A stretch of DNA of 64,000 nt from Anaerolinea sp. (GTDB taxonomy: Bacteria; Chloroflexota; Anaerolineae; Anaerolineales; Anaerolineaceae): contig JARKPU010000067.1 of NCBI GenBank assembly GCA_029975055.1, positions 1 through 64,000 on the forward strand, written 5' to 3'. Below the pieces are notes generated by a model that searched no databases, was not told where the DNA came from, and was given only the letters and a program-made list of their open reading frames with translations. Below are positions 29,993-38,883 of this stretch, piece after piece; position 1 is the first letter of the stretch, and the number at the start of each line of letters is the position of its first letter. The translations under genes and the position numbers were made by a program.

Positions 29993-31629
29993 TGCCTTCC
30001 CTGACCGACGCGCTGCGCGGGCGCGACCTGGGCTTCCTCAAGATGGTCGCTAACGCCTGGGGACTGGAACTCAACGCTCCAGATACCGCCACGGCCCTGC
30101 CGCAGCTGGTGGAGGGCATTTTGCATCACCAGTGGCGCGAGGAGGTGCTGGCGGCGCTCCCCCAGGCGGCGCAAGCCGCCCTGCAGGCCCTCATGCGCTC
30201 CGAAGGCCGCCTGGGCTGGGCCGTCTTTACCCGCCGCTACGGCGAGGTGCGCCCCTTCGGGCCGGGCAAGCGCGAGAAGGAGCGCCCCGACCTCAAGCCC
30301 GCATCACCCGCCGAGGTGCTCTGGTACCGCGCCCTCATCGGGCGGGCCATCTTCCCCGGCGATAACCCCCCGCAGGAATACGCCTACATCCCCGAAGACC
30401 TGCTCGAGCTGCTCCAGCCCTTCGCCGGCGGAGAAGAAAGCCCCCCCGGGCGCCCGGCCTCGCCCGCCGAATGCGCCCATCCCCTGCCCGCCACCGACCG
30501 CATCCTCGACCATGCCGCCACCCTGCTGGCAGCCCTGCGCGCGGGGCTTCCCTTGGAGAGCCTCGCCGGGCGCGGCTGGAACATCCCGCCCGCCATGCTG
30601 CTCGAGCTGCTCAAAGCTGCCCGGCTGGTGGACGATGCCGGCGCCCTGCTCGCCGAGCCGGTGCGCGCCTTCCTCGAAGCCCCGCGCGGCGCTGCCCTGG
30701 CGCTGCTGGCCTCCGAATGGATGCAGGCCCTCTACCTGAACGAACTGCGCCTGCTCCCCGGCCTCAAGTTCGAGGGCGATTGGCTCAACGACCCGCTGCG
30801 CGCCCGCCAGGCGGTGCTGGGCTGGCTCGCGCAGGTGAGCGCTCAGCCCGGCGGCTGGTGGAACCTGGCTTCCTTCGTCAAAGCCATTCACGACCGCGAC
30901 CCCGATTTTCAACGCCCCGCCGGTGATTACGACTCCTGGTTCATCCGCGCCGAGCCGGGCGGTGAATACCTGCGCGGCTTCGAGCATTGGGATGCGGTGG
31001 ATGGCGCGCTGGTGCGCTTTTTGGTGCGCGGGCCGCTCCACTGGCTTGGTTTTGTGGACCTGGCCGCCCCCGCGCCCGGCGCCGAACCCGGCGCGTTCCG
31101 CCTCTCGCCCTGGGCTGAAGACCTGCTGCACGGCCGGCCCCCCGCCGGGCTGGCGGAAGAGCGCGGCAAGCTCAAGCTGCTCTCCTCGGGGGTCATAATC
31201 GTTCCGCGCACCGCCCCGCGCACTCTGCGCTACCAGGTGGCCCGCTTTTGCACCTGGGAAAGCGAAAGCCCCGAGGAATACCGCTACCGCCTTGCCCCGG
31301 CGGCGCTGGCGCGCGCTGCGGCCCAGGGCCTGCGCCCGCGCCAGTTGGTGAGCTTGCTGCGCCGCCATGTGGAGGGCGGCGCGCTCCCTCCGGCCCTGGT
31401 GCAGGCCCTCGAGCGCTGGGAGGCCGCCGGGACTCAGGCGGGCGTGGAACAGGCCGTGCTGCTGCGCGTGGCGCACCCGGGCATCCTGGAGGCGCTCAAG
31501 AAGACGCGCGCCGCGCGCTACATCCGCGAGGAGATCACGCCCACCGCCGTGCTGCTGCACCCCGGCTCGGAAGAAAAGCTGCTCGAAGCCCTCACCGAGC
31601 TGGGCTACCTGGGCGAATGGAAACAATGA
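29992..31629 (+). CDS. helicase-associated protein with Helicase_C_3-like C-terminus, no ATPase
   Basis: 545 aa. The C-terminal part (about 400-535: LKLLSSGVIIVPRTAPRTLRYQVARFC, YRLAPAALARAAAQGLRPRQLVSLLRRH, AVLLRVAHPGILEAL) resembles the XPB/Ssl2 N-terminal-type Helicase_C_3 domain. The N-terminal 200 residues suggest winged helices (LMRSEGRLGWAVFTRRYGEVR). No Walker motifs or helicase domains are present. Such stand-alone proteins are often found in Chloroflexota and actinobacteria and are thought to act with a separate helicase; the role is inferred only. A 70-bp palindromic element begins 3 nt past the stop. Confidence 0.6.
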   Translation: MPSLTDALRGRDLGFLKMVANAWGLELNAPDTATALPQLVEGILHHQWREEVLAALPQAAQAALQALMRSEGRLGWAVFTRRYGEVRPFGPGKREKERPDLKPASPAEVLWYRALIGRAIFPGDNPPQEYAYIPEDLLELLQPFAGGEESPPGRPASPAECAHPLPATDRILDHAATLLAALRAGLPLESLAGRGWNIPPAMLLELLKAARLVDDAGALLAEPVRAFLEAPRGAALALLASEWMQALYLNELRLLPGLKFEGDWLNDPLRARQAVLGWLAQVSAQPGGWWNLASFVKAIHDRDPDFQRPAGDYDSWFIRAEPGGEYLRGFEHWDAVDGALVRFLVRGPLHWLGFVDLAAPAPGAEPGAFRLSPWAEDLLHGRPPAGLAEERGKLKLLSSGVIIVPRTAPRTLRYQVARFCTWESESPEEYRYRLAPAALARAAAQGLRPRQLVSLLRRHVEGGALPPALVQALERWEAAGTQAGVEQAVLLRVAHPGILEALKKTRAARYIREEITPTAVLLHPGSEEKLLEALTELGYLGEWKQ

Positions 31630-31631
31630 CC

Positions 31632-31701
31632 GATCGTATGGATCTTTTCCTATGATTTGCGGGGCTTGCCCCACAAATTGCAGGAAAATCGAAGCACTAT
31701 C
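31632..31701 (-). repeat. 70-bp palindromic element, copy 3
   Basis: Reverse orientation: begins GATCGTATG, ends GCACTATC, 70 bp, core GCGGGGCTTGCCCCAC. Flanking octamers CAATGACC and CACTAACC agree at 6 of 8 positions. It sits between the helicase-associated gene and the KBL-like gene. Confidence 0.75.
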
Positions 31702-31733
31702 CACTAACCTGTCTTTTCAAAACGAGGAGAATT

Positions 31734-32915
31734 ATGACAACTCGACTGGATTGGATCCAACAGGAACTCGACGCGCTGAAGGAAGCCGGCCTCTACAACC
31801 GCATCCGCACCATCAGCTCGCCGCAAGGCGCCTGGCTGGTCGTGGACGGCAAGCGCGTGCTCAATTTCTGCTCCAATAACTACCTTGGGCTGGCCAACCA
31901 CCCCCGCCTGGTGGAAAAAGCGCGCGAAAACCTGGAAAAGTACGGCTGCGGCCCGGCCGCCGTGCGCACCATTGCCGGAACGCTCGACCTGCACCTCGAG
32001 CTCGAGCGCCGCCTGGCGGCCTTCAAAGGCGTGGAGGCGGCCATCACCTTCCAATCGGGCTTCACCGCCAACCTGGCGGCCATCGGCGCGCTGGTCGGCA
32101 AAGAAGATGTGATCTTCTCGGACGAGCTCAACCACGCCAGCATCATCGATGGCAGCCGCCTTTCAGGGGCGCGCATCGTGCGCTATGCTCACGCCGATCC
32201 CGCCGACCTTGAAGCCAAAATCAAAGAGAGCGCAGGCTCCTACCGGCGCGCCCTGGCGATCACCGACGGCGTCTTCAGCATGGACGGCGACGTGGCCCCG
32301 CTGGATAAAATCTATGCCGTCACCGCCGCCCACGGCGTGATGTTGATGGTAGATGACGCCCACGGCGAAGGCGTGCTGGGGCGCGGCGGACGCGGCATTG
32401 TCGATCACTTCGGCCTGCACGGCAAGGTGGATATCGAGGTCGGCACGCTCTCCAAAGCCTTCGGCGTGGTGGGCGGGCTGGTGGCCGGCAGCCCCCTGGT
32501 GGTGGATTGGCTGCGCCAGCGCGGCCGCCCGTTCCTCTTCTCCTCCGCCGTCACCGCCGCCGATGCCGCCGCCTGCCTGGCCGCGCTCGACCTGCTGGAA
32601 AGCTCCACCGAGCTGGTAGACCGCCTGTGGGCCAACACCGGCTACTTCAAAAAGGAAATCACCCGGCTCGGTTTCGATACCGGCATCAGCACCACGCCCA
32701 TCACCCCGATCATGCTGGGCGAGGCCCCCGTGGCACAGCAGTTCAGCCGTGAGCTGTTCGAGGAAGGCGTCTTTGCCATGGCGCTTGGCTTCCCCACCGT
32801 GCCGCGCGGCAAGGCGCGCATCCGCGTGATGGTTTCGGCCGCCCATGCCCGGGAAGACCTCGACCGGGGCCTCGAAATCTTCGCCCGCGTCGGCAGGAAG
32901 TTGCGAGTCATCTAG
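31734..32915 (+). CDS. kbl: alpha-oxoamine synthase, probably glycine C-acetyltransferase
   Basis: 393 aa PLP enzyme. Landmarks are [14 protein letters not shown] near the N-terminus, [10 protein letters not shown], the PLP-stacking region [22 protein letters not shown], and the Schiff-base lysine K241 in [12 protein letters not shown]. It would condense acetyl-CoA with glycine to 2-amino-3-oxobutyrate (threonine degradation) or, as 8-amino-7-oxononanoate synthase, pimeloyl-CoA with alanine (biotin). Sequence favours the KBL branch, but no tdh or bio neighbour settles it. GAGGAG supports the start. Confidence 0.85.
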   Translation: MTTRLDWIQQELDALKEAGLYNRIRTISSPQGAWLVVDGKRVLNFCSNNYLGLANHPRLVEKARENLEKYGCGPAAVRTIAGTLDLHLELERRLAAFKGVEAAITFQSGFTANLAAIGALVGKEDVIFSDELNHASIIDGSRLSGARIVRYAHADPADLEAKIKESAGSYRRALAITDGVFSMDGDVAPLDKIYAVTAAHGVMLMVDDAHGEGVLGRGGRGIVDHFGLHGKVDIEVGTLSKAFGVVGGLVAGSPLVVDWLRQRGRPFLFSSAVTAADAAACLAALDLLESSTELVDRLWANTGYFKKEITRLGFDTGISTTPITPIMLGEAPVAQQFSRELFEEGVFAMALGFPTVPRGKARIRVMVSAAHAREDLDRGLEIFARVGRKLRVI

Positions 32916-32929
32916 CCCGAAATCACCCC

Positions 32930-33170
32930 CACCCAAACCCTCCCCCAAAATCTACGATTTTGGGGGACACCCTGGGTGCGCCCGAAGGGGCGGGGCTACG
33001 GGAGGAGGTCAATTTGCCCGGCTTGGGTGAATCGGTGCTGTGCCCGCCGCGCGCCCGTTGCAATGACCGGTCCACCAGCAAAAGCTGGGCGTTATCTGGC
33101 TCGCAATGCCCCCCACCCAAACCCTCCCCCAAAATCTACGATTTTGGGGGAGGGCTACGGGAGGGGGGTT
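32930..33170. repeat. paired CCCTCCCCCAAAATC palindromic repeats
   Basis: Two units, each with CCCACCCAAACCCTCCCCC, then AAAATC-TACG-ATTTTGGGGG, then GGGCTACGGGAGG, start near 32931 and 33107. About 100 bp of unrelated sequence separates them. Related copies occur at 40439-40543. The 316-bp gap between the KBL-like gene and DUF2917 otherwise holds no gene. Confidence 0.75.
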
Positions 33171-33179
33171 AAATAATCT

Positions 33180-33208
33180 CCCCCGCTTCCGACCCATGGA
33201 AGCGGGGG
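33180..33208 (-). terminator. hairpin after the DUF2917 gene
   Basis: Perfect 11-bp stem CCCCCGCTTCC / GGAAGCGGGGG with a 7-nt loop, 23 nt beyond the stop. The tail is only moderately U-rich. Confidence 0.65.
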
Positions 33209-33231
33209 ATCACCAAAGGAGGAGAGAATCG

Positions 33232-33528
33232 CTAATTCAGGCTCGGCTGCGGGGGGACCATCTCAAAGCGGCCTTCCGGCTGGCCCTGGATGAGCACCGC
33301 GCCCGGGCGGTTGATGATGAACTGCATCCCTTTTTGGAGGATGTAATCGCTCGCATCGCCGGGCTGGGTGATCCACAACCGACCTTCGACGCATAAAATG
33401 GTGGTGAGGCGGTGATCGCCTTCCAGTTTCAGCAGGTCGCCGTCCGTCAGGATCATCTCGACGCTGTGAGATTTTGTGATCAGCTTCCCGATGCGGGCGC
33501 CGCGTGTGTTAATCAGAGTCTGTTCCAT
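33232..33528 (-). CDS. DUF2917-like small protein
   Basis: 98 aa from ATG 33528 (MEQTLINTRG) with AAGGA at suitable spacing. The central ILTDGDLLKLEGDHRLTTILCVEGRLWITQPGDASDYILQKGMQF is the cupin-like core of DUF2917, for which no activity is known. The longer frame to 33651 crosses the promoter box TATAAT (about 33576-33581, minus strand). Confidence 0.75.
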   Translation of the reverse strand: MEQTLINTRGARIGKLITKSHSVEMILTDGDLLKLEGDHRLTTILCVEGRLWITQPGDASDYILQKGMQFIINRPGAVLIQGQPEGRFEMVPPQPSLN

Positions 33529-33625
33529 GTTTTCCTTGCCGCGCTTTTGAACGGAAGCGCGCTTCCCTTGTTGGCTATTATACGCATCGCCACACAAAGA
33601 TACAGATGCAGAAAACATGAATTGT

Positions 33626-33663
33626 GACCATAACAGTTTGGTTGATAGCAAACTGTTATGGTC
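33626..33663. repeat. perfect 15-bp inverted repeat
   Basis: Arms GACCATAACAGTTTG (33626-33640) and CAAACTGTTATGGTC (33649-33663) around GTTGATAG. No U-run follows on either strand. It lies upstream of the DUF2917 promoter and downstream of the EamA gene, so it could be an operator, an RNA stem or a mobile-element end. Confidence 0.8.
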
Positions 33664-33704
33664 GTAACTGTGCCGCTCTGATGCCGGCTGGTTAGGTGCC
33701 CCCC

Positions 33705-34667
33705 TTAATCATCTCCCGCCGGAGCAGGCGCCGGAGCGGCCGTCTTTCGCCCCAGCGACTTACTGAAGGTGATCAGTGCCACCGCCCCCACAATCACCGC
33801 CGCCGCCAGCACCACCCGCGGCGTGAGCGGCTCCTGCGCCAGCAGGTTGCCCATCAGAATCGCCACCACCGGGTTCACATACGCATACGTCGAAACCAGC
33901 GTGGTGGGCGCCACGCGCAGCAGCCAGGTGTAGGCAGTGAAGCCCACCAGCGAGCCGAAGAAGATCAGGTAACCCAGTCCCAAGAGCGAAGGCAGGCTCA
34001 CCGCCGCCAGGTTCACCCGCGCCCACTCGCCGCTCAGCGTGCCCGCAACCGCCAGCGCCGCCCCGCCCGCCAGCATCTCCATGCCCGTGCCCAGGAGCGG
34101 CGATGCGGGCAGCTCGGCGTTGCGGCTGTAGAGCGACCCGGCCGCCCAGGAGAGCGAAGCCAGGAGCAGCACCACCGCCCCCAACGGGTCGATCGCCCCG
34201 TGCAGCCCGGTCAGCTCTGCCGGGCCGATCAGCACGGCGATGCCCGCGAAGCCCACCAGCACGCCAGCCACCGTCACCCACGCGGGGCGGTAGATGCCGC
34301 GCAGCCAGTCGATCAGCACCATCCACAGCGGGGTGGCGCCCACCAGCAACGCCGCCACCCCCGAAACGACGCGCTGCTCGGCCCACACCACCCCGCCGTT
34401 GCCGCCCAGCAGCAGGAACAGCCCCACAATGGCCGCAGAGCGCCAGTGCGCCGGGCGCGGGCGCGCATCGCCGCTCAGCCGCCGCCAGGCATAGAGGATG
34501 CCCCCCGCGGCCAGGAAGCGGAACGCGGCCATCAAGAAGGGCGGCATGGTCTGCACCGCAAAGCGAATCGCCAGATACGTCGAGCCCCAAACGATATAAA
34601 CGCTCAGCATGGCGCCCCAAATGGCCGCCAGGCTGGCAGCAGGTTTTCGAACCGTTGTTGTAGCCAT
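33705..34667 (-). CDS. EamA-family (DMT) permease
   Basis: 320 aa with ten hydrophobic segments in two EamA repeats. The N-terminal IVWGSTYLAIRFAVQTMPPFLMAAFRFLAAGG is typical of YedA-like metabolite exporters of the drug/metabolite transporter superfamily. The substrate is unknown. A TATAAT overlapping the stop codon of the upstream ada-like gene lies eight bases before the ATG. Confidence 0.88.
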   Translation of the reverse strand: MATTTVRKPAASLAAIWGAMLSVYIVWGSTYLAIRFAVQTMPPFLMAAFRFLAAGGILYAWRRLSGDARPRPAHWRSAAIVGLFLLLGGNGGVVWAEQRVVSGVAALLVGATPLWMVLIDWLRGIYRPAWVTVAGVLVGFAGIAVLIGPAELTGLHGAIDPLGAVVLLLASLSWAAGSLYSRNAELPASPLLGTGMEMLAGGAALAVAGTLSGEWARVNLAAVSLPSLLGLGYLIFFGSLVGFTAYTWLLRVAPTTLVSTYAYVNPVVAILMGNLLAQEPLTPRVVLAAAVIVGAVALITFSKSLGRKTAAPAPAPAGDD

Positions 34668-34681
34668 AGCGCCCGATTATA
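34667..34681 (-). promoter_or_regulatory. -10 box overlapping the ada-like stop codon
   Basis: Minus strand TATAAT (34681-34676), eight bases, ATG at 34667. The box shares bases with the TAA of the preceding gene. Confidence 0.5.
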
Positions 34682-35555
34682 CCGCCTGGCGCGCCAGGTC
34701 GGCCCCGGCGAATTCCCAGCCCAGCAGCGCCTTCTTGCGCGCGCTGCCCCAGTGATAGTCACCGAAGCTCCCGTCTTTGCGGATCACGCGGTGGCATGGG
34801 ATGATCACCGCGATGGGGTTGCTGCCCACCGCGCTGCCCACCGCCCGCGCCGCATCCGGCATGCCGATTGCCACGGCGATATCCGCATACGTCACCACCG
34901 ACCCGGCCGGGATGCGCAGCAACGCCTCCCAGACCTTGATCTGGAAGTTCGTCCCGCTCAGGTAGAGCGCCATCGGCCCGGCAGGCCGCCCGGCGGGGCG
35001 GAAGAGCCGTTCCACCACCGCGCCCGTGGAAGCCGGGTCGTGAACGAGCACCGCCTTGCGCCAGCGGGCGCGCAGACCGGCCAGGGCGGCTTCTTCACCG
35101 CCGGGTTCCACAAAGCTCAACCCGCACACGCCGCGCGCGGTGAGCGCAATCAGGCACTGGCCAAAGGGCGTGGCGTGGAAGCCGTAGCGGATCTCCAGCC
35201 CCGCCCCGGCCTGTTTGTATTCGCCCGGCGTGACGGCCTCGGTGCTGACGAACAAATCGTGCAGGCGGCCGGGGCCGCTCAACCCGCTCTCGTAAGCCGC
35301 TTCCAGCAGCCCGCCGCGCCCGGCCAGCAGGCGCTTGGCGTGCTCTTTGGTCAGGTATTGCAAAAAGCGCTTGGGCGAGATGCCCACCCAGCGCGTGAAC
35401 AGGCGCTGAAAGTGAAATTCACTCAGGCCGATGCTGGCCGCCACCTCATCCAGCGCGGGCTGGCTCAGGTAATTGGCCTCCAGGTAGCGGATAGCCTGTT
35501 CCACCCGGGTGTAATCTTCGGCAAGCTGTTCGAATGGCAAAGAAGTGTTTAACAT
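34677..35555 (-). CDS. AraC-type HTH fused to O6-methylguanine-DNA methyltransferase (short Ada)
   Basis: 292 aa from ATG 35555 with AGGTGA upstream. Residues 15-100 are an AraC-type helix-turn-helix (LDEVAASIGLSEFHFQRLFTRWVGISPKRFLQYLTKEHA). Residues 115-285 are an alkyltransferase with PCHRVI; the acceptor is C254. The N-terminal zinc domain of E. coli Ada, with its phosphotriester-accepting cysteine, is absent. It should repair O6-alkylguanine; regulation by self-methylation at the N-terminus is therefore not expected. Confidence 0.9.
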   Translation of the reverse strand: MLNTSLPFEQLAEDYTRVEQAIRYLEANYLSQPALDEVAASIGLSEFHFQRLFTRWVGISPKRFLQYLTKEHAKRLLAGRGGLLEAAYESGLSGPGRLHDLFVSTEAVTPGEYKQAGAGLEIRYGFHATPFGQCLIALTARGVCGLSFVEPGGEEAALAGLRARWRKAVLVHDPASTGAVVERLFRPAGRPAGPMALYLSGTNFQIKVWEALLRIPAGSVVTYADIAVAIGMPDAARAVGSAVGSNPIAVIIPCHRVIRKDGSFGDYHWGSARKKALLGWEFAGADLARQAV

Positions 35556-36270
35556 CGCGTCACCTGTAGGTTCTTTCTTGGCCTCATTATAGGCTCCATG
35601 GCCCAGCCTTTCCACCCGATTCTTGCGGAAGAAGCGATCAGCGATCCGCTATCCGCTGTCAGCTGTCAGCTGTCAGCCGAGAATTTACCGCCTTATTCCA
35701 ACACACCTCGCGTCATATCACCACGTCGGTTTTCCTTTCTCATCATCTCCCTTAACCTGAATCTTCTTCGCGTTCTTCGCGTCCTTCGCGTTCTTCGCGT
35801 CCTTCGCGTCCTTCGCGCTCTTTGCGGTTCAACCTCTTTCCTTCGTTCTTTCTCTCTTTTCTTGCTTTCATTTATTTTCTTTCCTTATTCTTCCTCCGTG
35901 TCCTCTGTGCTCTCTGTGGTTCTCTTCTTTGCGCCTTTCGCGTTCTTTGCGGTTCAACCTCTTTCTTTTCTTTCTTCTCTTTCCCTATTCTTCCTCCGTG
36001 TCCTCCGTGCCCTCTGTGGTTCTCATCTTCGCGCGCTTCGCGTTCTTTGCGGTTCAACCTCTTTCTTCTTTCTTTTTCTTTCTATTGTCTTCCTCCGTGT
36101 CCTCCGTGCCCTCTGTGGTTCTCTTCTTTGCGCCCTTCGCGTTCTTTGCGGTTCAACCTCTTTCTTCTTTCTTTTTCTTTCTATTGTCTTCCTCCGTGTC
36201 CTCCGTGCCCTCTGTGGTTCTCCTCTCTTCCTCTTTCATTTCCCCGAATTGAGATAGAATCAATCATCCC
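35556..36270. other. 715-bp intergenic region, mostly repeats
   Basis: It starts with the ada-like leader and its TATAAT-type box, then CTGTCAG triplets near 35655-35678. The large repeat block (35766-36235) follows, then the MocR upstream region. Long open frames here only reflect repeats without internal stops. Confidence 0.7.
35766..36235. repeat. tandem repeat block, 9-mer array plus four units of about 100 bp
   Basis: Six CTTCGCGTY-type 9-mers (35766-35819) are followed by about four longer units. TTTGCGGTTCAACCTCTTTC recurs at 35821, 35946, 36046 and 36145, so periods are 125, 100 and 99. Each unit also carries CCTCCGTGTCCTCCGTGCCC and a TCTGTGGTTCTC motif. Confidence 0.85.
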
Positions 36271-37704
36271 ATGCCCGATTCCCCCGCCCTCACCACGCGT
36301 TATGAATCCCTCGCCGCCGAGGTGCTCGAGCAGATCCACGCCGGCACCTTCCAGGTGGGCGAGCGCCTGCCCTCCGTCCGGCAGATCAGCCGCCAGAAAG
36401 GCCTCAGCGTCACCACCGTCCTGCAGGCCTACCACCTGCTCGAAGACCGCGGCGCCATCGAAGCCCGCCCGCAATCCGGCTACTACGTGCGCGCGCCCCT
36501 GCCCCCGGCCCCCGCCCCCCAATCCGAACTGACCGACCTGCCCTTCGACCCCGCGCGCGTGCGCATTGACGACCTGGTCATGCTCGTCGTGCGCGATACG
36601 CTCAACCCCCAGCTCATCCAGTTCGGCGCTGCCGTGCCCGACCCCGACCTGCTCCCTACCGCGCGCCTCAACCGCATCCTCGCGCAGATCGCCCGGCGCA
36701 ACAGCCGCGCCTACAATACCGCCGGCCTCCCCGAGGGCACGCTCGAACTGCGCACCCAGGTGGCCCGCCGCGCCTTCCTGGCGGGCTGCTCGCTGGCACC
36801 TGATGAAATCGTCATCACCTCCGGCTGCACCGAGGCTCTTCACCTGGCCCTGCGCGCCGTCTGCAAGCCCGGCGATCTCGTCGCCGTCGAATCGCCCACT
36901 TACTTTGGCATCCTGCAAATCCTCCAGGCCCAGGGCCTGCGCGCCCTCGAAATCCCCACCCGGCCGGATACGGGCATCAGCCTCAGCGCGCTGCGCTTCG
37001 CCATCGAAAACCACCCCGTCAAAGCCGCCGTGGTGATGACCAACTTCTCCAACCCGCTCGGCTCGTGCATGACCCCCGACCGCAAGCGCGACCTGGTGGA
37101 AATGCTCTCCGCCGCCGGCATCCCCCTCGTGGAAAACGACATCTACGGCGAGCTGGCTTTCTCGGGGCAGCACCCGGGCGTCGCCAAAACGTATGACCGC
37201 ACGGGCCTGGTGCTGCTCACCTCGTCGTTCTCCAAGGATATCTCGCCCAGCTACCGCATCGGTTGGCTTGCCCCCGGGCGCTTCAAGAACGACGTCATCA
37301 GCCTGAAGATGGCCACCAGCATGGCCACCGCCATCCTCCCGCAGCTTGCCATCGCCGAATTCCTCGAATCCGGCAGCTACGACCACCACCTGCGCCGCAT
37401 CCGCCGCGCCTACGCCCAAAAGGTGGGCCAGATGGCCCACGCCGTGGTGCGCTCCTTCCCTGAAGGCACGCTGGTCACCAACCCGCAGGGCGGCTTCGTG
37501 CTGTGGGTGCAGCTCCCCGAGCGGGTGGACTCACTCGATCTCTTCCGCCGCGCCGTGCAGGCCGGCATCACCCTGGCCCCCGGCTACCTTTTCTCCGCCA
37601 CGCCAAAGTATCGCAACTACATTCGCCTCAACGCCGCCTACTGGTCGTTTTCCGCCGAGCGCGTGCTGCGCCGCCTGGGCGAGCTGGCCGCCGAAACGGC
37701 CTGA
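36271..37704 (+). CDS. MocR/GntR-type PLP-dependent regulator
   Basis: 477 aa. The N-terminal winged helix is GntR type (LAAEVLEQIHAGTFQVGERLPSVRQISRQKGLSVTTVLQAYHLLEDRG). The C-terminal 370 residues are a fold-type I aminotransferase domain with VVMTNFSNPLG, VENDIYGELAF and the PLP lysine K322 in SFSKDIS. MocR regulators control vitamin B6, taurine, GABA or amino-acid genes; the target here is unknown. TAGAAT lies ten bases before the ATG and no Shine-Dalgarno is seen. Confidence 0.9.
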   Translation: MPDSPALTTRYESLAAEVLEQIHAGTFQVGERLPSVRQISRQKGLSVTTVLQAYHLLEDRGAIEARPQSGYYVRAPLPPAPAPQSELTDLPFDPARVRIDDLVMLVVRDTLNPQLIQFGAAVPDPDLLPTARLNRILAQIARRNSRAYNTAGLPEGTLELRTQVARRAFLAGCSLAPDEIVITSGCTEALHLALRAVCKPGDLVAVESPTYFGILQILQAQGLRALEIPTRPDTGISLSALRFAIENHPVKAAVVMTNFSNPLGSCMTPDRKRDLVEMLSAAGIPLVENDIYGELAFSGQHPGVAKTYDRTGLVLLTSSFSKDISPSYRIGWLAPGRFKNDVISLKMATSMATAILPQLAIAEFLESGSYDHHLRRIRRAYAQKVGQMAHAVVRSFPEGTLVTNPQGGFVLWVQLPERVDSLDLFRRAVQAGITLAPGYLFSATPKYRNYIRLNAAYWSFSAERVLRRLGELAAETA

Positions 37705-37801
37705 GGCGCCAGGGCGCATGTCAAAGTTTCATAAATTTCACCCGCTTCCCGCCGATTCTTCACTACAATAGGGGTGCAAATCTTGCCGATGGGATGGTCG
37801 C

Positions 37802-38761
37802 ATGGATGAAACTGCGTTAGCTAAACTCTCCGCCGAGCAGATCGCCGCCCTGAGCGACGAGCACAAGGCCGTCTTCTGTATGCTGGTGCCCGCCGACCAG
37901 GACTTCTTCGCCGGGCACTTCACGCCAGCCGACCTGCCCACCGCCCTCGCCCGCAAGGGTGAAATCCTCAAGCGCAGCAAGTCCGAGCGCGAGCGCATGG
38001 AAAAGCTCAAGGCCTTCTTCGCCCAGAGCGTGGAAGCCCACCCGCCCGAAAATGACAACGCCGAAGGCACGCTCACCGCCGCGGCGATGGGCGTGCTCGG
38101 CGTGGGCGGGGCCGTCGCCGCCGTCACCGATAACACCGCCCGCTATCGCGGCGTCTCACCCGCCGACCTGGTGGCCCCCCTGCGCGCCGAGTTCGGCGGC
38201 GGCCGCACCCGCATCGACTTCAGCGGCCCGCCCGAAGCCCTCACCGGCACGGTGGCCCTGGTGGGCTCGGGCGGCGCGGTGCCCGCCATGACCGTCATCC
38301 TCAGCGCCGTCGAAGGCGGCGTGGAAGTGAAGGTCAACGACCTGACCACGCGCGGTTTGATCGAATCGCTCAAAGAGGGCGGCAAGGCCATCCTGGATGC
38401 CGCCGGAAAAGGCCTCGACCTGCTCAAGGTGGGCAAACGCGGCGGTTCTCCCGAAGACCTGATCTCCACCGCCCAGGAAACGCTTTCCGGCGGAGCCGGC
38501 CTGGCGGAGGCCGCCGGCGGGCTCAAGCTCAAGGAACGCGCCTGGAAGGCCATCCGCGCCGCCGCCGAAAGCCTCGAGGCCGCCGCCTCAAGCCGCCTGG
38601 AAGAAGAGCGTAAGGCCCAGGCCGCCCTCGAAGCCGCCTGGGACCGCTACACCGCCTGCCCCACCTGCGGCGTCTCCTTCGCCCCGGAAGATACCCTCTG
38701 CCGCGTGTGCGGCACCGCCCGCCCCGAAAAGCCCCTCAAACCAGACCCGCGCGCGCAGTAA
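37802..38761 (+). CDS. uncharacterised protein with C-terminal double zinc-ribbon cysteines
   Basis: 319 aa, family not recognised. Residues 1-75 are polar and helical, and a short hydrophobic patch (AAAMGVLGVGGAVAAV) lies near 94-109. A globular centre around 115-190 resembles a compact beta domain, then a long Ala/Glu-rich helix. The end carries CPTCG and CRVCG, a four-cysteine zinc ribbon. GATGGGATGG lies close upstream of the ATG, and a TACAAT lies about 35 nt upstream. It ends just before the infC promoter. Confidence 0.6.
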   Translation: MDETALAKLSAEQIAALSDEHKAVFCMLVPADQDFFAGHFTPADLPTALARKGEILKRSKSERERMEKLKAFFAQSVEAHPPENDNAEGTLTAAAMGVLGVGGAVAAVTDNTARYRGVSPADLVAPLRAEFGGGRTRIDFSGPPEALTGTVALVGSGGAVPAMTVILSAVEGGVEVKVNDLTTRGLIESLKEGGKAILDAAGKGLDLLKVGKRGGSPEDLISTAQETLSGGAGLAEAAGGLKLKERAWKAIRAAAESLEAAASSRLEEERKAQAALEAAWDRYTACPTCGVSFAPEDTLCRVCGTARPEKPLKPDPRAQ

Positions 38762-38780
38762 AAACCCGGAGCGCAATAAG

Positions 38781-38810
38781 TTGACGTTTTCGGTGCGTTT
38801 ATGGTATCAT
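38781..38810 (+). promoter_or_regulatory. infC promoter
   Basis: TTGACG (38781-38786), 18 bases, TATCAT (38805-38810). The leader of about 65 nt includes a small CCGCG/CGCGG stem. Confidence 0.6.
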
Positions 38811-38869
38811 TTTGGCGATTAACCGCGTTTTAATCTACGCGGAAATTGACTTTTTCTGTAAACAGGACG

Positions 38870-38883
38870 AGGAGAGGACCATC
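38870..38883 (+). promoter_or_regulatory. ribosome site with AUC start of infC
   Basis: AGGAG (38870-38874), six bases, ATC (38881-38883). No ATG, GTG or TTG lies at a suitable distance, and the next in-frame ATG would remove conserved residues. Confidence 0.75.

Noticed and set aside
35598..36532. Open frames across the repeat block (RALCGS-type peptides)
   Set aside because: They arise from the CTTCGCG/CTCTGTGG repeats lacking stops; a known source of spurious proteins.
38812..38880. TTG start for infC at 38812
   Set aside because: It falls immediately after the -10 box, upstream of any plausible transcript start, and has no ribosome site.
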